DNA of 64,000 nt from Prosthecobacter dejongeii (GCF_014203045.1 NZ_JACHIF010000001.1:496001-560000), one strand, 5' to 3'; positions 1 through 9,676 are shown, counted from the stretch's first letter. The notes: a model not told the origin generated them from the sequence alone. Translations and numbers: made by a program.

Positions 1-3000
1 CATAATTGACAGTGACCTTGCCTAAACTGCCGCCCGTGCGTTTCACTTCCACGGTGGTCTGCCCACCTTCATTGACGGTGTTGGAGCCATTGGCAAACTC
101 GAGGATGCCTGAGCGACCTTGCTGACCGCTGAAGACCCGGCGCACCGTCGTATCCACCGTGCCCGCTGCCTCAAGCGCGAGCAGCACGCGGCCATCCGGC
201 TGCATTTTAGTGCGGTGACCGTAAGCCCCGCCTCCCCCGTTCGCACTGATAGGCAGGGCGGCATCAAAGCCTGTATCCACCGCGCCTGTGCTTAACAGGC
301 GGCCGACATAATTGCGCGCAGAACCATTGACGAGAGTCGTGAATTCACCCGCAAGGAGGATGCGCCCATCTCCTTGTACTTCGATGTTCCGCACCGTGCC
401 ATTGGCCCCATTATTAGAAGCGGTCTGGAAAGCCAGATCCAGGCTTCCGTTTGTATTGAGACGGACCAGACGCTGAGCTGGCACGCCATTAAAGGCCGTG
501 AATTGCCCGCCTACCAAAACTTTGCCGTCAATTTGAAGGGCCAACGCCATCACCCGCTGAACGGTGCTGGTATTGCCAAACTGATGAGCACCGGCACCGA
601 TGTCGAAACTTTCATCCACCGTACCATCGGCATTCAAACGCAGCACCCCACTGCTAAAGCCGCCTGCAAACAAGTCATTCGCCCCAGCGGTGCGGATCTG
701 CCCACCGACCAAGATTTTCCCATCGGCCTGAAGAACGATGGCCTCGACATCCATCTCCGTCAGGAGCGGGATAGGCGTGGAAAGAAAGCTGCTATCCAGC
801 GAGCCATCTGGCAGGAGGCGCGCCAGCCCCAAACGCGGCTGGGCATCAAAAGTGGTGAAGGAGCCACCCGCCAGGATGCGCCCATCTGCCTGGACAGCCA
901 GCGCCTTGACCGGACCATTCGCACCCGCGCCGGGGTCAAAACCGGTATCAATGTCCCCATCATTGGCCAGCATGCCGATGTGGGAAAGACTCTCCCCGCG
1001 CAGGGAGGTAAAGTTACCACCCACCACGAATTTTCCATTCACCAATCTGGCCACAGCCAAAACGGGAAGAGGATCTGCCCCATCAGGACGGATAAAGGAG
1101 GCGTCCAGTTTGCCCTCTGAAGTCAGTCGGCCTAACCCATTGAGGAGAGAGCTCTGAACATAGTCAGCCCCACCGACAAAAACCACCTGCCCATCGGGCT
1201 CCAGCGCCAGTTGGCGGACACTGCCCGAGCTGAAAAAACTATCATGGGCAAAGGAAGGATCTGCCGTCCCAGGCTCGTGGATTTTCACCGTGATGGGACT
1301 GCCGATCACCAATGAATTGGCCCCAGCCGTCAGCGTCACATTGACCTGGAAAGTCTCTGTGCCTTCACGGATGGCATTCGCAATGATGGGGATCGTGACC
1401 GTCTTGCTGGAAGTGTCTGTGCTACCCCAAGTTACCGATGTGGAAGTCGCGGTGTAGTCGGATGGCGAAACGGCAGAGCCGTTCACGGTCGAGACCGTAA
1501 CGGTGGAAATTTCGTTAGGCTCACCGGAACGCGCCAAAGTGATCTCCACGGACCCTGCGGACTCATCCACATCATAGACCGTTTGGAGAGGATAGATGCG
1601 ATTATCCTGCTGCACCTGGATATCCAAATATTCATCAATGCCTGCGCCCCCTTTACCGAGCACCCGCATGATGATACCCGCCTCTGTATCATGCAGCGTC
1701 TGCCCCACATTCAGAGAGGCATCATCGGGGCTGCCGCCGGGTGTATCCACGTCAATGAGTTGGCTCTTCGCATTACCATTGTACCCCCAGATGATGTAAG
1801 CCCCGTCCGAAACATCCGCCAAGCTATCCGTCCTACCTGCGAAACGTCCGCGATAGCTTAACCAATAATTGATCGTGCTGTCTTTGGCGATCTTGAGCGC
1901 CAGCGTGCGATTCAGTGTGGCATCAGGATGGTCATAACGATAGACCCGGAAGGTGCCTGGAGCGACGACGGTGTGGATGGCGCTGTTAGGCAGCCAATCC
2001 AGGCGATTGAGGTACCAGGGATTGAAATGCAGCAGATTGATCGGGGCATAAAAACCATTGCCCATGCAGTCAAAAGGGTCCTCGTATTCGGCCGAGAAAC
2101 CACCTGCGATTTGTACCGGATCATTGGCAGGCGGCACCCACAGGTTGGCGTGGTTGAGGTTGAGATTATGCCCCAGCTCATGCGGCACCACCCGGCTATC
2201 AAAGTAGCCATTGTACCACGTGTACTTGTCATTCAGGCGCCCGAGACCCGCGAAGGTGAACTGAGAACCAGGAATTCGGCTGGGCCCAATCCAGCTAAAG
2301 ACGATCATGTGACGATCGTAATTGTCAGGATTGTAGCCCGCCAATTGCGCGGCATCCAAACTGTCTTCTAGGAGCGCTGATGGCCGATAATTGATCGCAT
2401 AAAAAGAGGCCGTTCTGGGCATTCGCAGCACCGGGGTGACATCGGCCGAATTCAGATTGATGTTGGTTTTCCCGTAGGACACATCTTCCATGAAGTCATT
2501 GCAGACACCGTTGATGAGGTTGGTGGCGAAAGCCGGGGTAATGACAGAGCCGCTGACGTTTTGAGGCGTGCCGGTCACGTCGGAAAAGTCCACCCGGATG
2601 ACCAGGATTTTCTTGGGGCCTTCGCTCCAGACAGACTCGGCATCGGTCGCGCTCATGCCTGGCCCACGGCGATTTTCCAGTTCATACAGCCCTTGTTCCA
2701 TCGCCGCAGAATGCGCGAGGCAGCAGGTCTGGTAGGCCTGCCCACCTGAGACCACCACAGGGGGTGCTGCCGCTGGGGGGGAGGCCCGGTGCTCATCCTG
2801 CGCCGCAGGTTTTACCCCGCCGGCAGGCAGCGGCTCCTCCGGCTCTAGCTCACGCACGGGGCTCTCCAAAATCGCCAAATGATCATCCACGGAGATGCCT
2901 TCGATAGGCAGGTCGTGCTTGGAGCTTAACAACTCACGTTTGCCATAAACATAGGCTTTGTAGATGCCGTCCTGCAAAATGGCTTCACGGAAGAGCGGCG

Positions 3001-3490
3001 CCACCTTGGGCTCCACCCCAGGGGCAGGCAGGGCCCCGATCACGGAATAGTCTGCCCGGGTCGAAACGCGCTGCTCCAGCAAAGGGGCCACCTCCTGCGG
3101 CATGCGATTTCGCAACCGCCATGGCAGCGCCCGGGCTAGGGCTGCACGCGGATCGGTCTGAATCATGGTTTTCAGGGCCTCGCGGCGCTCCTTGGCCAGT
3201 AGGACTCCCTTTGTCACGTCCTCCGCTTTAGCAGTCCGGGCATAGTCTTGTGCCCAGGCATCGAACTTGGTAAACACATCTGGAGTGGTCACTTCCACCG
3301 CTGGCAGACCAAAACTACCCGTGAGGCGATGCACCGGCTGCACCACTGGCTGGGCTACCGCTGGCGTCTTTGAGGCCAACACCGGCGTGGGAGCTGGGGA
3401 GCTGGCTAACCACCAAACTAGACCCCCAACCGCCAGGGGCAAAACAAGGGCGGCCGATTTGACGAGTCGCGAAGGAAAAGAATGAGCCAT
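1..3490 (-). CDS. Secreted metzincin-like metalloprotease with Calx-beta and delta-60-type repeats (C-terminus beyond window)
   Basis: The frame is open from an ATG at 3490 to the window edge, about 1163 codons without a stop. Residues about 10-30 are a hydrophobic signal peptide or anchor after basic residues. A zinc-binding HELGHNLNLNH motif lies at residues 437-447, and a DPFDCMG segment follows that fits a Met-turn, so the catalytic domain is metzincin-like and closest in style to gametolysin (M11). A Calx-beta-type domain comes next (DVDESAGSVEITLARSG), then many repeats of the form 'ALQ.DGK.LVGG.F' with 'RL..DG..D..F', typical of delta-60 beta-propeller repeats, then the start of another Calx-beta domain (VNEGGQTTVEVKRTGG). 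It is probably exported and acts at or outside the cell surface; the substrate is unknown. The domain order is read from motifs only. Its orientation is opposite to the MBL-fold gene and the same as the LOG gene behind it. Confidence 0.85.
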   Translation of the reverse strand, partial: MAHSFPSRLVKSAALVLPLAVGGLVWWLASSPAPTPVLASKTPAVAQPVVQPVHRLTGSFGLPAVEVTTPDVFTKFDAWAQDYARTAKAEDVTKGVLLAKERREALKTMIQTDPRAALARALPWRLRNRMPQEVAPLLEQRVSTRADYSVIGALPAPGVEPKVAPLFREAILQDGIYKAYVYGKRELLSSKHDLPIEGISVDDHLAILESPVRELEPEEPLPAGGVKPAAQDEHRASPPAAAPPVVVSGGQAYQTCCLAHSAAMEQGLYELENRRGPGMSATDAESVWSEGPKKILVIRVDFSDVTGTPQNVSGSVITPAFATNLINGVCNDFMEDVSYGKTNINLNSADVTPVLRMPRTASFYAINYRPSALLEDSLDAAQLAGYNPDNYDRHMIVFSWIGPSRIPGSQFTFAGLGRLNDKYTWYNGYFDSRVVPHELGHNLNLNHANLWVPPANDPVQIAGGFSAEYEDPFDCMGNGFYAPINLLHFNPWYLNRLDWLPNSAIHTVVAPGTFRVYRYDHPDATLNRTLALKIAKDSTINYWLSYRGRFAGRTDSLADVSDGAYIIWGYNGNAKSQLIDVDTPGGSPDDASLNVGQTLHDTEAGIIMRVLGKGGAGIDEYLDIQVQQDNRIYPLQTVYDVDESAGSVEITLARSGEPNEISTVTVSTVNGSAVSPSDYTATSTSVTWGSTDTSSKTVTIPIIANAIREGTETFQVNVTLTAGANSLVIGSPITVKIHEPGTADPSFAHDSFFSSGSVRQLALEPDGQVVFVGGADYVQSSLLNGLGRLTSEGKLDASFIRPDGADPLPVLAVARLVNGKFVVGGNFTSLRGESLSHIGMLANDGDIDTGFDPGAGANGPVKALAVQADGRILAGGSFTTFDAQPRLGLARLLPDGSLDSSFLSTPIPLLTEMDVEAIVLQADGKILVGGQIRTAGANDLFAGGFSSGVLRLNADGTVDESFDIGAGAHQFGNTSTVQRVMALALQIDGKVLVGGQFTAFNGVPAQRLVRLNTNGSLDLAFQTASNNGANGTVRNIEVQGDGRILLAGEFTTLVNGSARNYVGRLLSTGAVDTGFDAALPISANGGGGAYGHRTKMQPDGRVLLALEAAGTVDTTVRRVFSGQQGRSGILEFANGSNTVNEGGQTTVEVKRTGGSLGKVTVNY

Positions 3491-3584
3491 AGATAAAACG
3501 AGGGTTAAACCTTAAACCATGCCCTGATTTAAACCGTAAGACCAGTTTAAAATGACAGACATGGAATCTCTGCCTGAAAAGGAC

Positions 3585-4172
3585 TCAACGCTCCGCCGAG
3601 ATCATCTTTTCGATCCATTTTCCCAGGTCTGGAGCGCGAAAGCTGCGCATTTGCGCCAAAAGCTCGGCGGGATCTGAAGAAACCAACACGCAGCCCCGGT
3701 GCTCAGGTTTTAAAAAACCTTGGGAGGTCATGTGGTCCAAAAAGAGCAACAACCCATCAAAAAACCCATTCACATTCAGCAGACCTACGGGCTTGCCATG
3801 AAAACTCAGTTGCAGCCAGGTGAGCGTCTCAAAGAGTTCATCCAGAGTTCCAAACCCACCCGGCAGGGCGATGAATCCATCACTCAGGTCCACCATCATC
3901 TGCTTCCTTTCGTGCATGGAGCGCACCACGTGCAATTCGCTGACACCTCCGTGCCCCAGCTCCTTCTCCATGAGGGATTGAGGGATCACCCCGATGACCT
4001 GCCCTCCCGCCGCGAGGGCCGCATCGGCGATCGTCCCCATGAGCCCCACATTCCCCCCGCCATACACGAGGCCGATCCCTTCGCGGGCTAAAAAAGAGGC
4101 TAAATCTGCCGCCGCGTTTCGGTAAAGAGGGTCGAAGCCTCCATTGGCCCCACAATAAATGGCGATGCGCAT
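3585..4172 (-). CDS. LOG family protein (TIGR00730 type)
   Basis: A 195-aa Rossmann-fold protein of the LOG/lysine decarboxylase-like family; many members are cytokinin-type nucleoside-5'-monophosphate phosphoribohydrolases. The start was placed at the ATG giving MRIAIYCGAN, because the upstream extension in frame is basic, unconserved sequence that overlaps the divergent gene. Seen: YGGGNVGLMG at 37-46, the ERK region near 88-90 and the family signature PGGFGTLDE at 104-112. The length matches the family (about 190 aa). It faces away from the MBL-fold gene across a 96-bp divergent intergenic region. The physiological substrate in bacteria is often unclear, so only the family call is firm. 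Confidence 0.88.
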   Translation of the reverse strand: MRIAIYCGANGGFDPLYRNAAADLASFLAREGIGLVYGGGNVGLMGTIADAALAAGGQVIGVIPQSLMEKELGHGGVSELHVVRSMHERKQMMVDLSDGFIALPGGFGTLDELFETLTWLQLSFHGKPVGLLNVNGFFDGLLLFLDHMTSQGFLKPEHRGCVLVSSDPAELLAQMRSFRAPDLGKWIEKMISAER

Positions 4173-4268
4173 GCACCTCCTGTGGCGGCACTTCGCCCAA
4201 CGATCAAGAATGGAAACCGTCCTGGAATCTCTAGCTGGAGGTGCCATTCTACCCATCTTCCCTGCCCC

Positions 4269-5162
4269 ATGCGTGTCCACACCCTCGACCTCCAATTCCA
4301 GAATACCCCCGGCCTCATCGCCGCCTACTTGGTGGAAAGTGGACATGAACTGGCCCTCATCGAGACTGGGCCCGGCTCCACCCTACCTGCCCTTCAGCAG
4401 GCCCTCCAACTCAAAGGATTTCAGCCGAAAGATGTCCGCCACGTGCTCGTGACGCATATTCATCTGGATCACGCAGGAGCCGCCGGCTGGTGGGCCCAGC
4501 AGGGAGCCCAGGTCTATTGTCACCCCAGTGCAGCACGTCATCTTGTGGATCCTAGCCGCCTCGTGGACAGCGCCCGCCGGGTGTATGCAGAGCAGATGGA
4601 CACCCTGTGGGGAGCCATGCTACCTGCGCCGGAAGATAACGTCACCGCCCTAGCGGACGGGGAGAGCATCCACATCGGCGAGACTCAGATCACCGCCTGG
4701 GACACCCCTGGCCACGCCCGCCATCATCATGCCTTTGTCATGGGAGACGCCTGCTTTACCGGCGATGTCGCCGGGCTGCGCTTAGGCCCTCAGCCCTACC
4801 TATCCGTGACTTCCGCTCCTCCGCAGTTTGATCCCCCTGCCTACATCGCCTCGGTAGATCGGCTTCTCGCCGCCAAGTTCAGCCGCCTCTACCTCACGCA
4901 TTTCGGGGAAGTCACCGAGGTCGAAAATCACCTCAGCGGCTACCGCAGGCGGATTGAGGAAGTGCATCAAAAAGTACGCGGATGGATCAGCCAAGGCCTT
5001 TCCGCTGAAGCCATAGAAACCCACTATCGAGAAGATGAAAAAGCGCTAGCTACCGCCACAGGCCTCACGCCTAAAGATTGGCAGCGCCACGAGATCATCA
5101 ACTCCACCCAGATGTGCGCCGCTGGCGTGCGGCTGTATGTAGAAAAGAACGCCTCCATCTAA
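4269..5162 (+). CDS. MBL-fold metallo-hydrolase
   Basis: A 297-aa metallo-beta-lactamase-fold hydrolase. The start at the ATG giving MRVHTLDL was chosen over an upstream in-frame ATG because the extension would overlap the divergent LOG gene and lacks conserved character. The metal motif THIHLDH is at 62-68 (His63, His65, Asp67, His68). Further candidate ligands are the His residues in DTPGHARHHH and the Asp of FTGDVAG. The C-terminal 90 residues are helical and resemble the glyoxalase II-like or thiol-hydrolase branch of the fold. The substrate cannot be told from sequence. It converges on the ymdB-like gene with 57 bp between stops. Confidence 0.85.
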   Translation: MRVHTLDLQFQNTPGLIAAYLVESGHELALIETGPGSTLPALQQALQLKGFQPKDVRHVLVTHIHLDHAGAAGWWAQQGAQVYCHPSAARHLVDPSRLVDSARRVYAEQMDTLWGAMLPAPEDNVTALADGESIHIGETQITAWDTPGHARHHHAFVMGDACFTGDVAGLRLGPQPYLSVTSAPPQFDPPAYIASVDRLLAAKFSRLYLTHFGEVTEVENHLSGYRRRIEEVHQKVRGWISQGLSAEAIETHYREDEKALATATGLTPKDWQRHEIINSTQMCAAGVRLYVEKNASI

Positions 5163-5219
5163 GGCCACCCCGTCGCCACTTTTCGGACAAGATTTTTGGA
5201 AATCGGTCTGAACTGCACC

Positions 5220-6041
5220 TTACTCCTGCCACACACGGGCGATGCGCTCGATAGAGACGGCCTTGCCGGTGGTGGGATCCAGCGTCACCAGGGCACCATT
5301 CAAACGCACCGGGCCGCGGCCCACCCCAAACTTAGTCGGGAGCTGGGTGTGAAATTTTTCCAGCACCGGGTCAATCTGACTGCCGATGATGGAGTCCATA
5401 GGCCCGCACATCCCGGCATCACACTGAAAGGCAGTGCCTTTAGGAAGGACGCGCTCATCCGCCGTCGGCACATGAGTGTGGGTGCCCACGACGGCGCTGA
5501 CCAAGCCATCCAGGTGCCAACCCATGGCCACCTTTTCACTGGTAGCTTCAGCGTGAAAGTCCACGAAAATCACCGGGGTTTCTTGGCGCATTTCCTCCAC
5601 CACTTTGGTGACGGTGGTGAAGGGATTTTCCAGCGCATCGCGCATGAAGGTGCGCCCTTGCAGATTGATGATGCCCACCTTGCAGCGCTTCGTTTGCAGG
5701 ATGAGTGAGCCATTGCCCGGAGCCCCGGCGGGGTAATTGATGGGACGTAGCAGGCGCGGTTCATCGTAAAGAAACGGCACGATCTCTTTCTGATCCCAAA
5801 TGTGGTCCCCGGTAGTAATGACGTCTGCCTTCGCCCGCATGAGGCTGATGGCGATCTTGGGCGTGATGCCCCGGCCTGCGGCGGAGTTTTCTCCATTCAC
5901 GATGGCGAAGTCCACCTTCAGTTCCTCGCGCAAAAGCGGTAGCAGCGTGATCACCGCCTTGCGCCCGGGTTCACCGATGATGTCTCCCAAAAAAAGAATG
6001 CGGAAGAGTTCAGGCGGGGATTCAGCAGCGGCATCGGACAT
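5220..6041 (-). CDS. ymdB: YmdB-family metallophosphoesterase (TIGR00282)
   Basis: A 273-aa calcineurin-like phosphoesterase of the YmdB family (2',3'-cAMP phosphodiesterase in Bacillus). Seen: RILFLGDIIGEPGRKAV near the N-terminus (metal-binding Asp), VNGENSAAGRGI, TTGDHIWDQKE, FVDFHAEATSEK and VVGTHTHVPTADE, which carry the conserved Asn and His ligands. The ATG giving MSDAAAESPP was chosen: the length then fits the family (about 265 aa), whereas the longer frame runs into the divergent amidase promoter. The cellular role in this phylum is not established. Confidence 0.9.
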   Translation of the reverse strand: MSDAAAESPPELFRILFLGDIIGEPGRKAVITLLPLLREELKVDFAIVNGENSAAGRGITPKIAISLMRAKADVITTGDHIWDQKEIVPFLYDEPRLLRPINYPAGAPGNGSLILQTKRCKVGIINLQGRTFMRDALENPFTTVTKVVEEMRQETPVIFVDFHAEATSEKVAMGWHLDGLVSAVVGTHTHVPTADERVLPKGTAFQCDAGMCGPMDSIIGSQIDPVLEKFHTQLPTKFGVGRGPVRLNGALVTLDPTTGKAVSIERIARVWQE

Positions 6042-6091
6042 GCCCGCACTTAGTAGATGATGCGGGCCCGCATCAAGTCTAGGATGCAATC

Positions 6092-7417
6092 ATGTTGTTC
6101 CTTTTCAAAACGGGCCGTTGGGCGCTGGCTTGCCTCTGCGCCAGTGCCACCCTACTGCCTGCGCAAGAGGCGGTGCCGCCTTTGCCGGGGCCAGACCCGC
6201 TTCGTCTGGCCAAAGTCAGCCCCCTGGGCAAAGCCCCAGACTGGACCTCACTTTCCGCCTATGCAGGCACCCTGACGAAGGAAGAATTCGACCATGCCTG
6301 GAAGACCCTTTATTCCCCGGAAAACGGCCTGCCCCCGCCTTTCCAGGTGACGCCGGAGGCCCTGCGCGTCCCCACCGGAGATCCCACCGCTCCAGAGCTG
6401 GAGATCCCCTTTAAAAAAACGAACGCGGCCACCGCCACCCCGCCAGAGCCTACCTGGCGCCGCGCGGCAGACCTGCCGCCGCTGCTGGGGCGCCCCGTCT
6501 TGAGTGATCTGCACATCGCGCTTGATCCCGGTCACATCGGTGGCCAGTGGGCTCAGATGGAGGAGCGTTTCCTCAGCTTCAAACCCGGGGAAGCCATCAA
6601 GGAAGGCGACATGTCCCTCCTCACCGCCCAGGTTTTGATGGAGCGGCTCAAGGCACTCGGGGCCGTCGTTTCCTTCGTCAGGGATCGGCCAGAACCTGTC
6701 ACTGAGCAACGCCCCGCAGACTTTGACAAACTCGCGCGAGAAACCCTGAAGGAATACGGCGTGCTTACCCCTGCACCCACCTATGCCGGGCTCCAGGGAG
6801 ATGCCAAAATCATCACCGTGCAGTGGCAGACTGAAAAGCTCTTTTATCGAGTCAGCGAGATCCATGCACGGGCGCAGAAAGTAAATCGGCAGATCCAGCC
6901 GGACCTCGTTCTCTGCCTGCATTTCAATGCCGAAGGTTGGGGCTCCGCCGATGCCCCCCAGTTCTCGCCACAAAACCACCTGCACGTCCTGGTCAATGGC
7001 TGCTACGCCCCCGTGGAGCTGGAGCAACAAGACGTGCGTCATGAGATGCTGACCCGCCTTTTCAGCCGCGTGCATGAAGAGGAGATCCCCCTGGCCACCG
7101 CCGTAGCGGAAGGCATGGCACGTAGCACCCAACTCCCCGCTTACATCTACACCACACCGAATGCGCGGAAAGCCGGTGCAAACCCGTATGTCTATGCACG
7201 GAACCTGCTGGCGAACCGCCTGTATCAGTGCCCCGTTGTCTATCTAGAGCCCTATGTCATGAACCATGAGGAAACCTACCGCCGCCTGCTCACGGGGCAT
7301 TTCATCGGCCGCACATTGATCGGCGGTCGGCTCCAGCGCAGCGCCATTGACGACTACGTGCGCGGCGTCGTGCAGGGGCTGGTGTCCTATTATCAATCTC
7401 AGCGCCGCTCCTCATGA
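6092..7417 (+). CDS. N-acetylmuramoyl-L-alanine amidase-like protein (Amidase_3)
   Basis: A 441-aa exported protein. It starts with a signal peptide (hydrophobic residues about 9-24, ending ...ATLLPAQEA). After a proline-rich linker an Amidase_3-like domain begins around residue 135 with DLHIALDPGHIGG, where His is the first zinc ligand and the Glu of EERFLSF is a candidate second. LVLCLHFNAEGWG gives the LHxNA motif with the third ligand, and a Glu in VVYLEPYVMN fits the catalytic Glu. The region between these motifs is longer than in AmiC-type enzymes, so it is a divergent member, probably acting on peptidoglycan in the periplasm. Its stop overlaps the next start by 4 bp (ATGA), implying translational coupling. 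Confidence 0.8.
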   Translation: MLFLFKTGRWALACLCASATLLPAQEAVPPLPGPDPLRLAKVSPLGKAPDWTSLSAYAGTLTKEEFDHAWKTLYSPENGLPPPFQVTPEALRVPTGDPTAPELEIPFKKTNAATATPPEPTWRRAADLPPLLGRPVLSDLHIALDPGHIGGQWAQMEERFLSFKPGEAIKEGDMSLLTAQVLMERLKALGAVVSFVRDRPEPVTEQRPADFDKLARETLKEYGVLTPAPTYAGLQGDAKIITVQWQTEKLFYRVSEIHARAQKVNRQIQPDLVLCLHFNAEGWGSADAPQFSPQNHLHVLVNGCYAPVELEQQDVRHEMLTRLFSRVHEEEIPLATAVAEGMARSTQLPAYIYTTPNARKAGANPYVYARNLLANRLYQCPVVYLEPYVMNHEETYRRLLTGHFIGRTLIGGRLQRSAIDDYVRGVVQGLVSYYQSQRRSS

Positions 7418-8874
7418 GAGTCCTCATCGTAGGCTGTGGTTTTGTAGGCGCACGCACGGCAGATCTCCTCCAGGCCGCCGGGCATGACGTCGTCGGCGTC
7501 ACACACTCCCCCGCCTCAGCGGAAAAACTGCGGGATAAACCCTGGCGCGTGCTCACCTGTGACGTCAGTGATTCAGCATCCGTGCAGCGACTGAAAGCCC
7601 AGTGTGCCGAAAGTTCAGTGGAAGGTGGGGCCTGGTCTCCCGAGGCCTTCATCCACTGCGCCAGCTCCAGCAAAGGCGGAGCCGAAATGTATCAAGCCGT
7701 GTATGTGAATGGCATGCGCCACCTACTGGCCGCCTTCCCCCTCGCCTTCCCTCTCTACACCAGCAGCACCAGTGTTTACCCGCAGACGGATGGCAGCGAA
7801 GTGGATGAAAAGAGCCCCGCAGATCCCAGCAAAGAAACCGGCCGTCTGCTGCTGGCCGCTGAACAGCTCGCGCTGGAAAATGGCGGGGCCGTGGCTCGCC
7901 TCGCCGGCATCTATGGCCCCGGCCGTTCCTTCGTCCTAAAAAACCTACTGGAAGGCAAAAGCGGAATCGAAATCAACTCTGCCGCTCCCGATGGCCGCCT
8001 GCTGAATCAAATCCATGCCGAGGATGCCGCCACCGCCCTGGCCCACCTCACCACGCAGAAGCACACCGGCCTTTACAACGTGGTGGATGATGCCCGCCTC
8101 ACTCAGCGTGATTGCCTGGAAAGGCTGGCCCCACTTTTCAATCTCCCTGTCCCTGCTGAAAAAGCCCCGGATCCCAGTCGCAAACGCGGCTGGACCCACA
8201 AGCACGTCACCAATGCCAAACTGAAAGCCTCCGGTTGGACGCCCAAATACGCCGATTATTTCTTCGCTCTCAGGGACGATTCAGACCTCGCCTCCTCCAT
8301 CTTGCAGCTCGTCATCGAAGGCGGAGAAACCAGCCTACCCCGGGCAGAAAACATCCTCCTCATCGGCCTCATGGGCAGTGGCAAATCCACCGTCGGTCGC
8401 ATGGTCGCCCACATGCTAGGCTTTCAGTTTGTGGATACGGACCACCTCATCATCGAACAGGCAGGGTGCAGCATCCCAGAGATTTTTGCGCGTGAAGGCG
8501 AGGCCGGCTTTCGCCAGCGAGAGTCCACCGTGTTACGCCATTTGTTAGGCTGCCGTCACTGCGTCATCGCCACCGGCGGCGGCATCATCACCCAGCCAAA
8601 GAATCTCCCCCTGCTGCAGCACCTCGGCTTCATTACTTGGCTGGAGGCCGATGCCAAACTCCTCGCCCGCCGCACCGCCACCAACAACGACCGCCCCCTT
8701 TTGCGTGGTGAAGAGCCACCTCTAGTCAAGCTAGAGCGACTGCTCACCGAGCGTAAACCCATCTACAAACAACTGGCGGATCTACGCATCCAAACGGATG
8801 AACTCAGCCAGCAAGAAAGCGCCTATGGCGTGGCAGAAAGCGCCCGCATCTTCTTCGCTCAACGCGCAGCTTAA
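7414..8874 (+). CDS. Fusion: NAD(P)-dependent SDR epimerase/reductase + shikimate kinase
   Basis: A 486-aa two-domain protein. Residues 1-290 are an extended SDR: VLIVGCGFVGART (Rossmann glycine motif), YTSSTSVYP with catalytic Ser/Tyr and VARLAGIYGPGR. Residues about 310-486 are a complete shikimate kinase: Walker A GLMGSGKST at 318-326, VDTDHLI (Asp binding shikimate), FRQRES (Arg), ATGGGII and the lid Arg region NNDRPLLRG. The kinase catalyses step 5 of chorismate synthesis in the cytoplasm. The SDR substrate is unknown; in style it resembles the YeeZ-like SDR group. No stop, start or frameshift separates the halves, so the fusion looks genuine. The gene overlaps the amidase by 4 bp. Confidence 0.87.
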   Translation: MRVLIVGCGFVGARTADLLQAAGHDVVGVTHSPASAEKLRDKPWRVLTCDVSDSASVQRLKAQCAESSVEGGAWSPEAFIHCASSSKGGAEMYQAVYVNGMRHLLAAFPLAFPLYTSSTSVYPQTDGSEVDEKSPADPSKETGRLLLAAEQLALENGGAVARLAGIYGPGRSFVLKNLLEGKSGIEINSAAPDGRLLNQIHAEDAATALAHLTTQKHTGLYNVVDDARLTQRDCLERLAPLFNLPVPAEKAPDPSRKRGWTHKHVTNAKLKASGWTPKYADYFFALRDDSDLASSILQLVIEGGETSLPRAENILLIGLMGSGKSTVGRMVAHMLGFQFVDTDHLIIEQAGCSIPEIFAREGEAGFRQRESTVLRHLLGCRHCVIATGGGIITQPKNLPLLQHLGFITWLEADAKLLARRTATNNDRPLLRGEEPPLVKLERLLTERKPIYKQLADLRIQTDELSQQESAYGVAESARIFFAQRAA

Positions 8875-8880
8875 AGCGAA

Positions 8881-9447
8881 TCAAAAGAGGGCATCCATCG
8901 CACCGTCATGAAATCCAGCCAGGCACGTTTTGACCAGCCCACACGGTGAACTGGCGATCGTGCAATCCTTCACCGCCAGCTCGAAAGCTTGCTTGAGCAC
9001 CCCGGCATAACGGTTGTAGCTGCTGTTGCTAACCCGGTTGCCCAGGATAGCCAGCCATTCCTCCAGATGCGAAGGCCGGACGTTGCGGACTTGGAACTTG
9101 CTGCTATAAGGCCACCAGCTGAGGAATTCGTCCCTGACTCCTTCGATGATGTCGAGGGAGCTGGCTGACTTGTCCGCACTCACGGCGAGCAGCTTAGCAA
9201 ACAGTTCTTCCAGCGTGGTCTTCTCCACGGAGGTGTCCACCTTGCCAAGTTCGTCGATCCAGGCCTTGAGACGGCGCTCAGCAATCTTGCGATCCGTGGT
9301 TTTGAGCGAACGCTCCTTGCGCTTGCCCTCAACCTTCTTGAGGCCCAGATACACACCTGAGCGTGTGTGACGATACAGCCCAGGAACGCCGTGGACTTTG
9401 ACATAATCTGGCGCGGCAGCAGACGAGGAATGGGAGGCGGGAGGCAT
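8881..9447 (-). pseudogene. Truncated tyrosine recombinase (N-terminal half only)
   Basis: 188 codons matching the N-terminal DNA-binding (SAM-like) half of the complete integrase at 42437-43555 (shared segments include RNVRPSHLEEWLAILGNRVS). After LVKT the homology stops and 14 unrelated codons lead to a stop, so the whole catalytic domain with His, Arg and Tyr is missing. It cannot be an active recombinase and probably marks the scar of an earlier integration or a recombination between two related elements. The 5' flank (gctcccctag...ggacggcgga) is also shared with the intact copy. Confidence 0.82.
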
Positions 9448-9493
9448 ATGGCTCCCCTAGAAGTTGACAAAAGGGCCTTCAGGACGGCGGAGA
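8927..9493. repeat. Direct repeat copy A (integrase 5' half and leader)
   Basis: About 570 bp that align, by eye at roughly 80-90% identity, with 43034-43612 in the same orientation. The block covers the N-terminal integrase codons and about 45 bp upstream of the start. Homologous recombination between the two copies could delete or invert-by-exchange the 34 kb between them. Confidence 0.75.
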
Positions 9494-9676
9494 AATGCGA
9501 TTTTGTGGCAACCTACTGCCGTCAGTACTCACAAGGCATACCTTGGCAATGCACCCGTCCGTTGCCCGTGGGCTCGCCAGAATTTGGAGAAACAGGCCCG
9601 AAGTTGACAGAGACCAAGTATGTTTTTGGCCCTAGTGGAATTAACGCGACTCATGCGCACAGAACCCGACTGCACA

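Noticed and set aside
374..1120. 248-codon plus-strand frame near the window start
   Set aside because: Antisense to the continuous 1163-codon protease frame, which has clear motifs.
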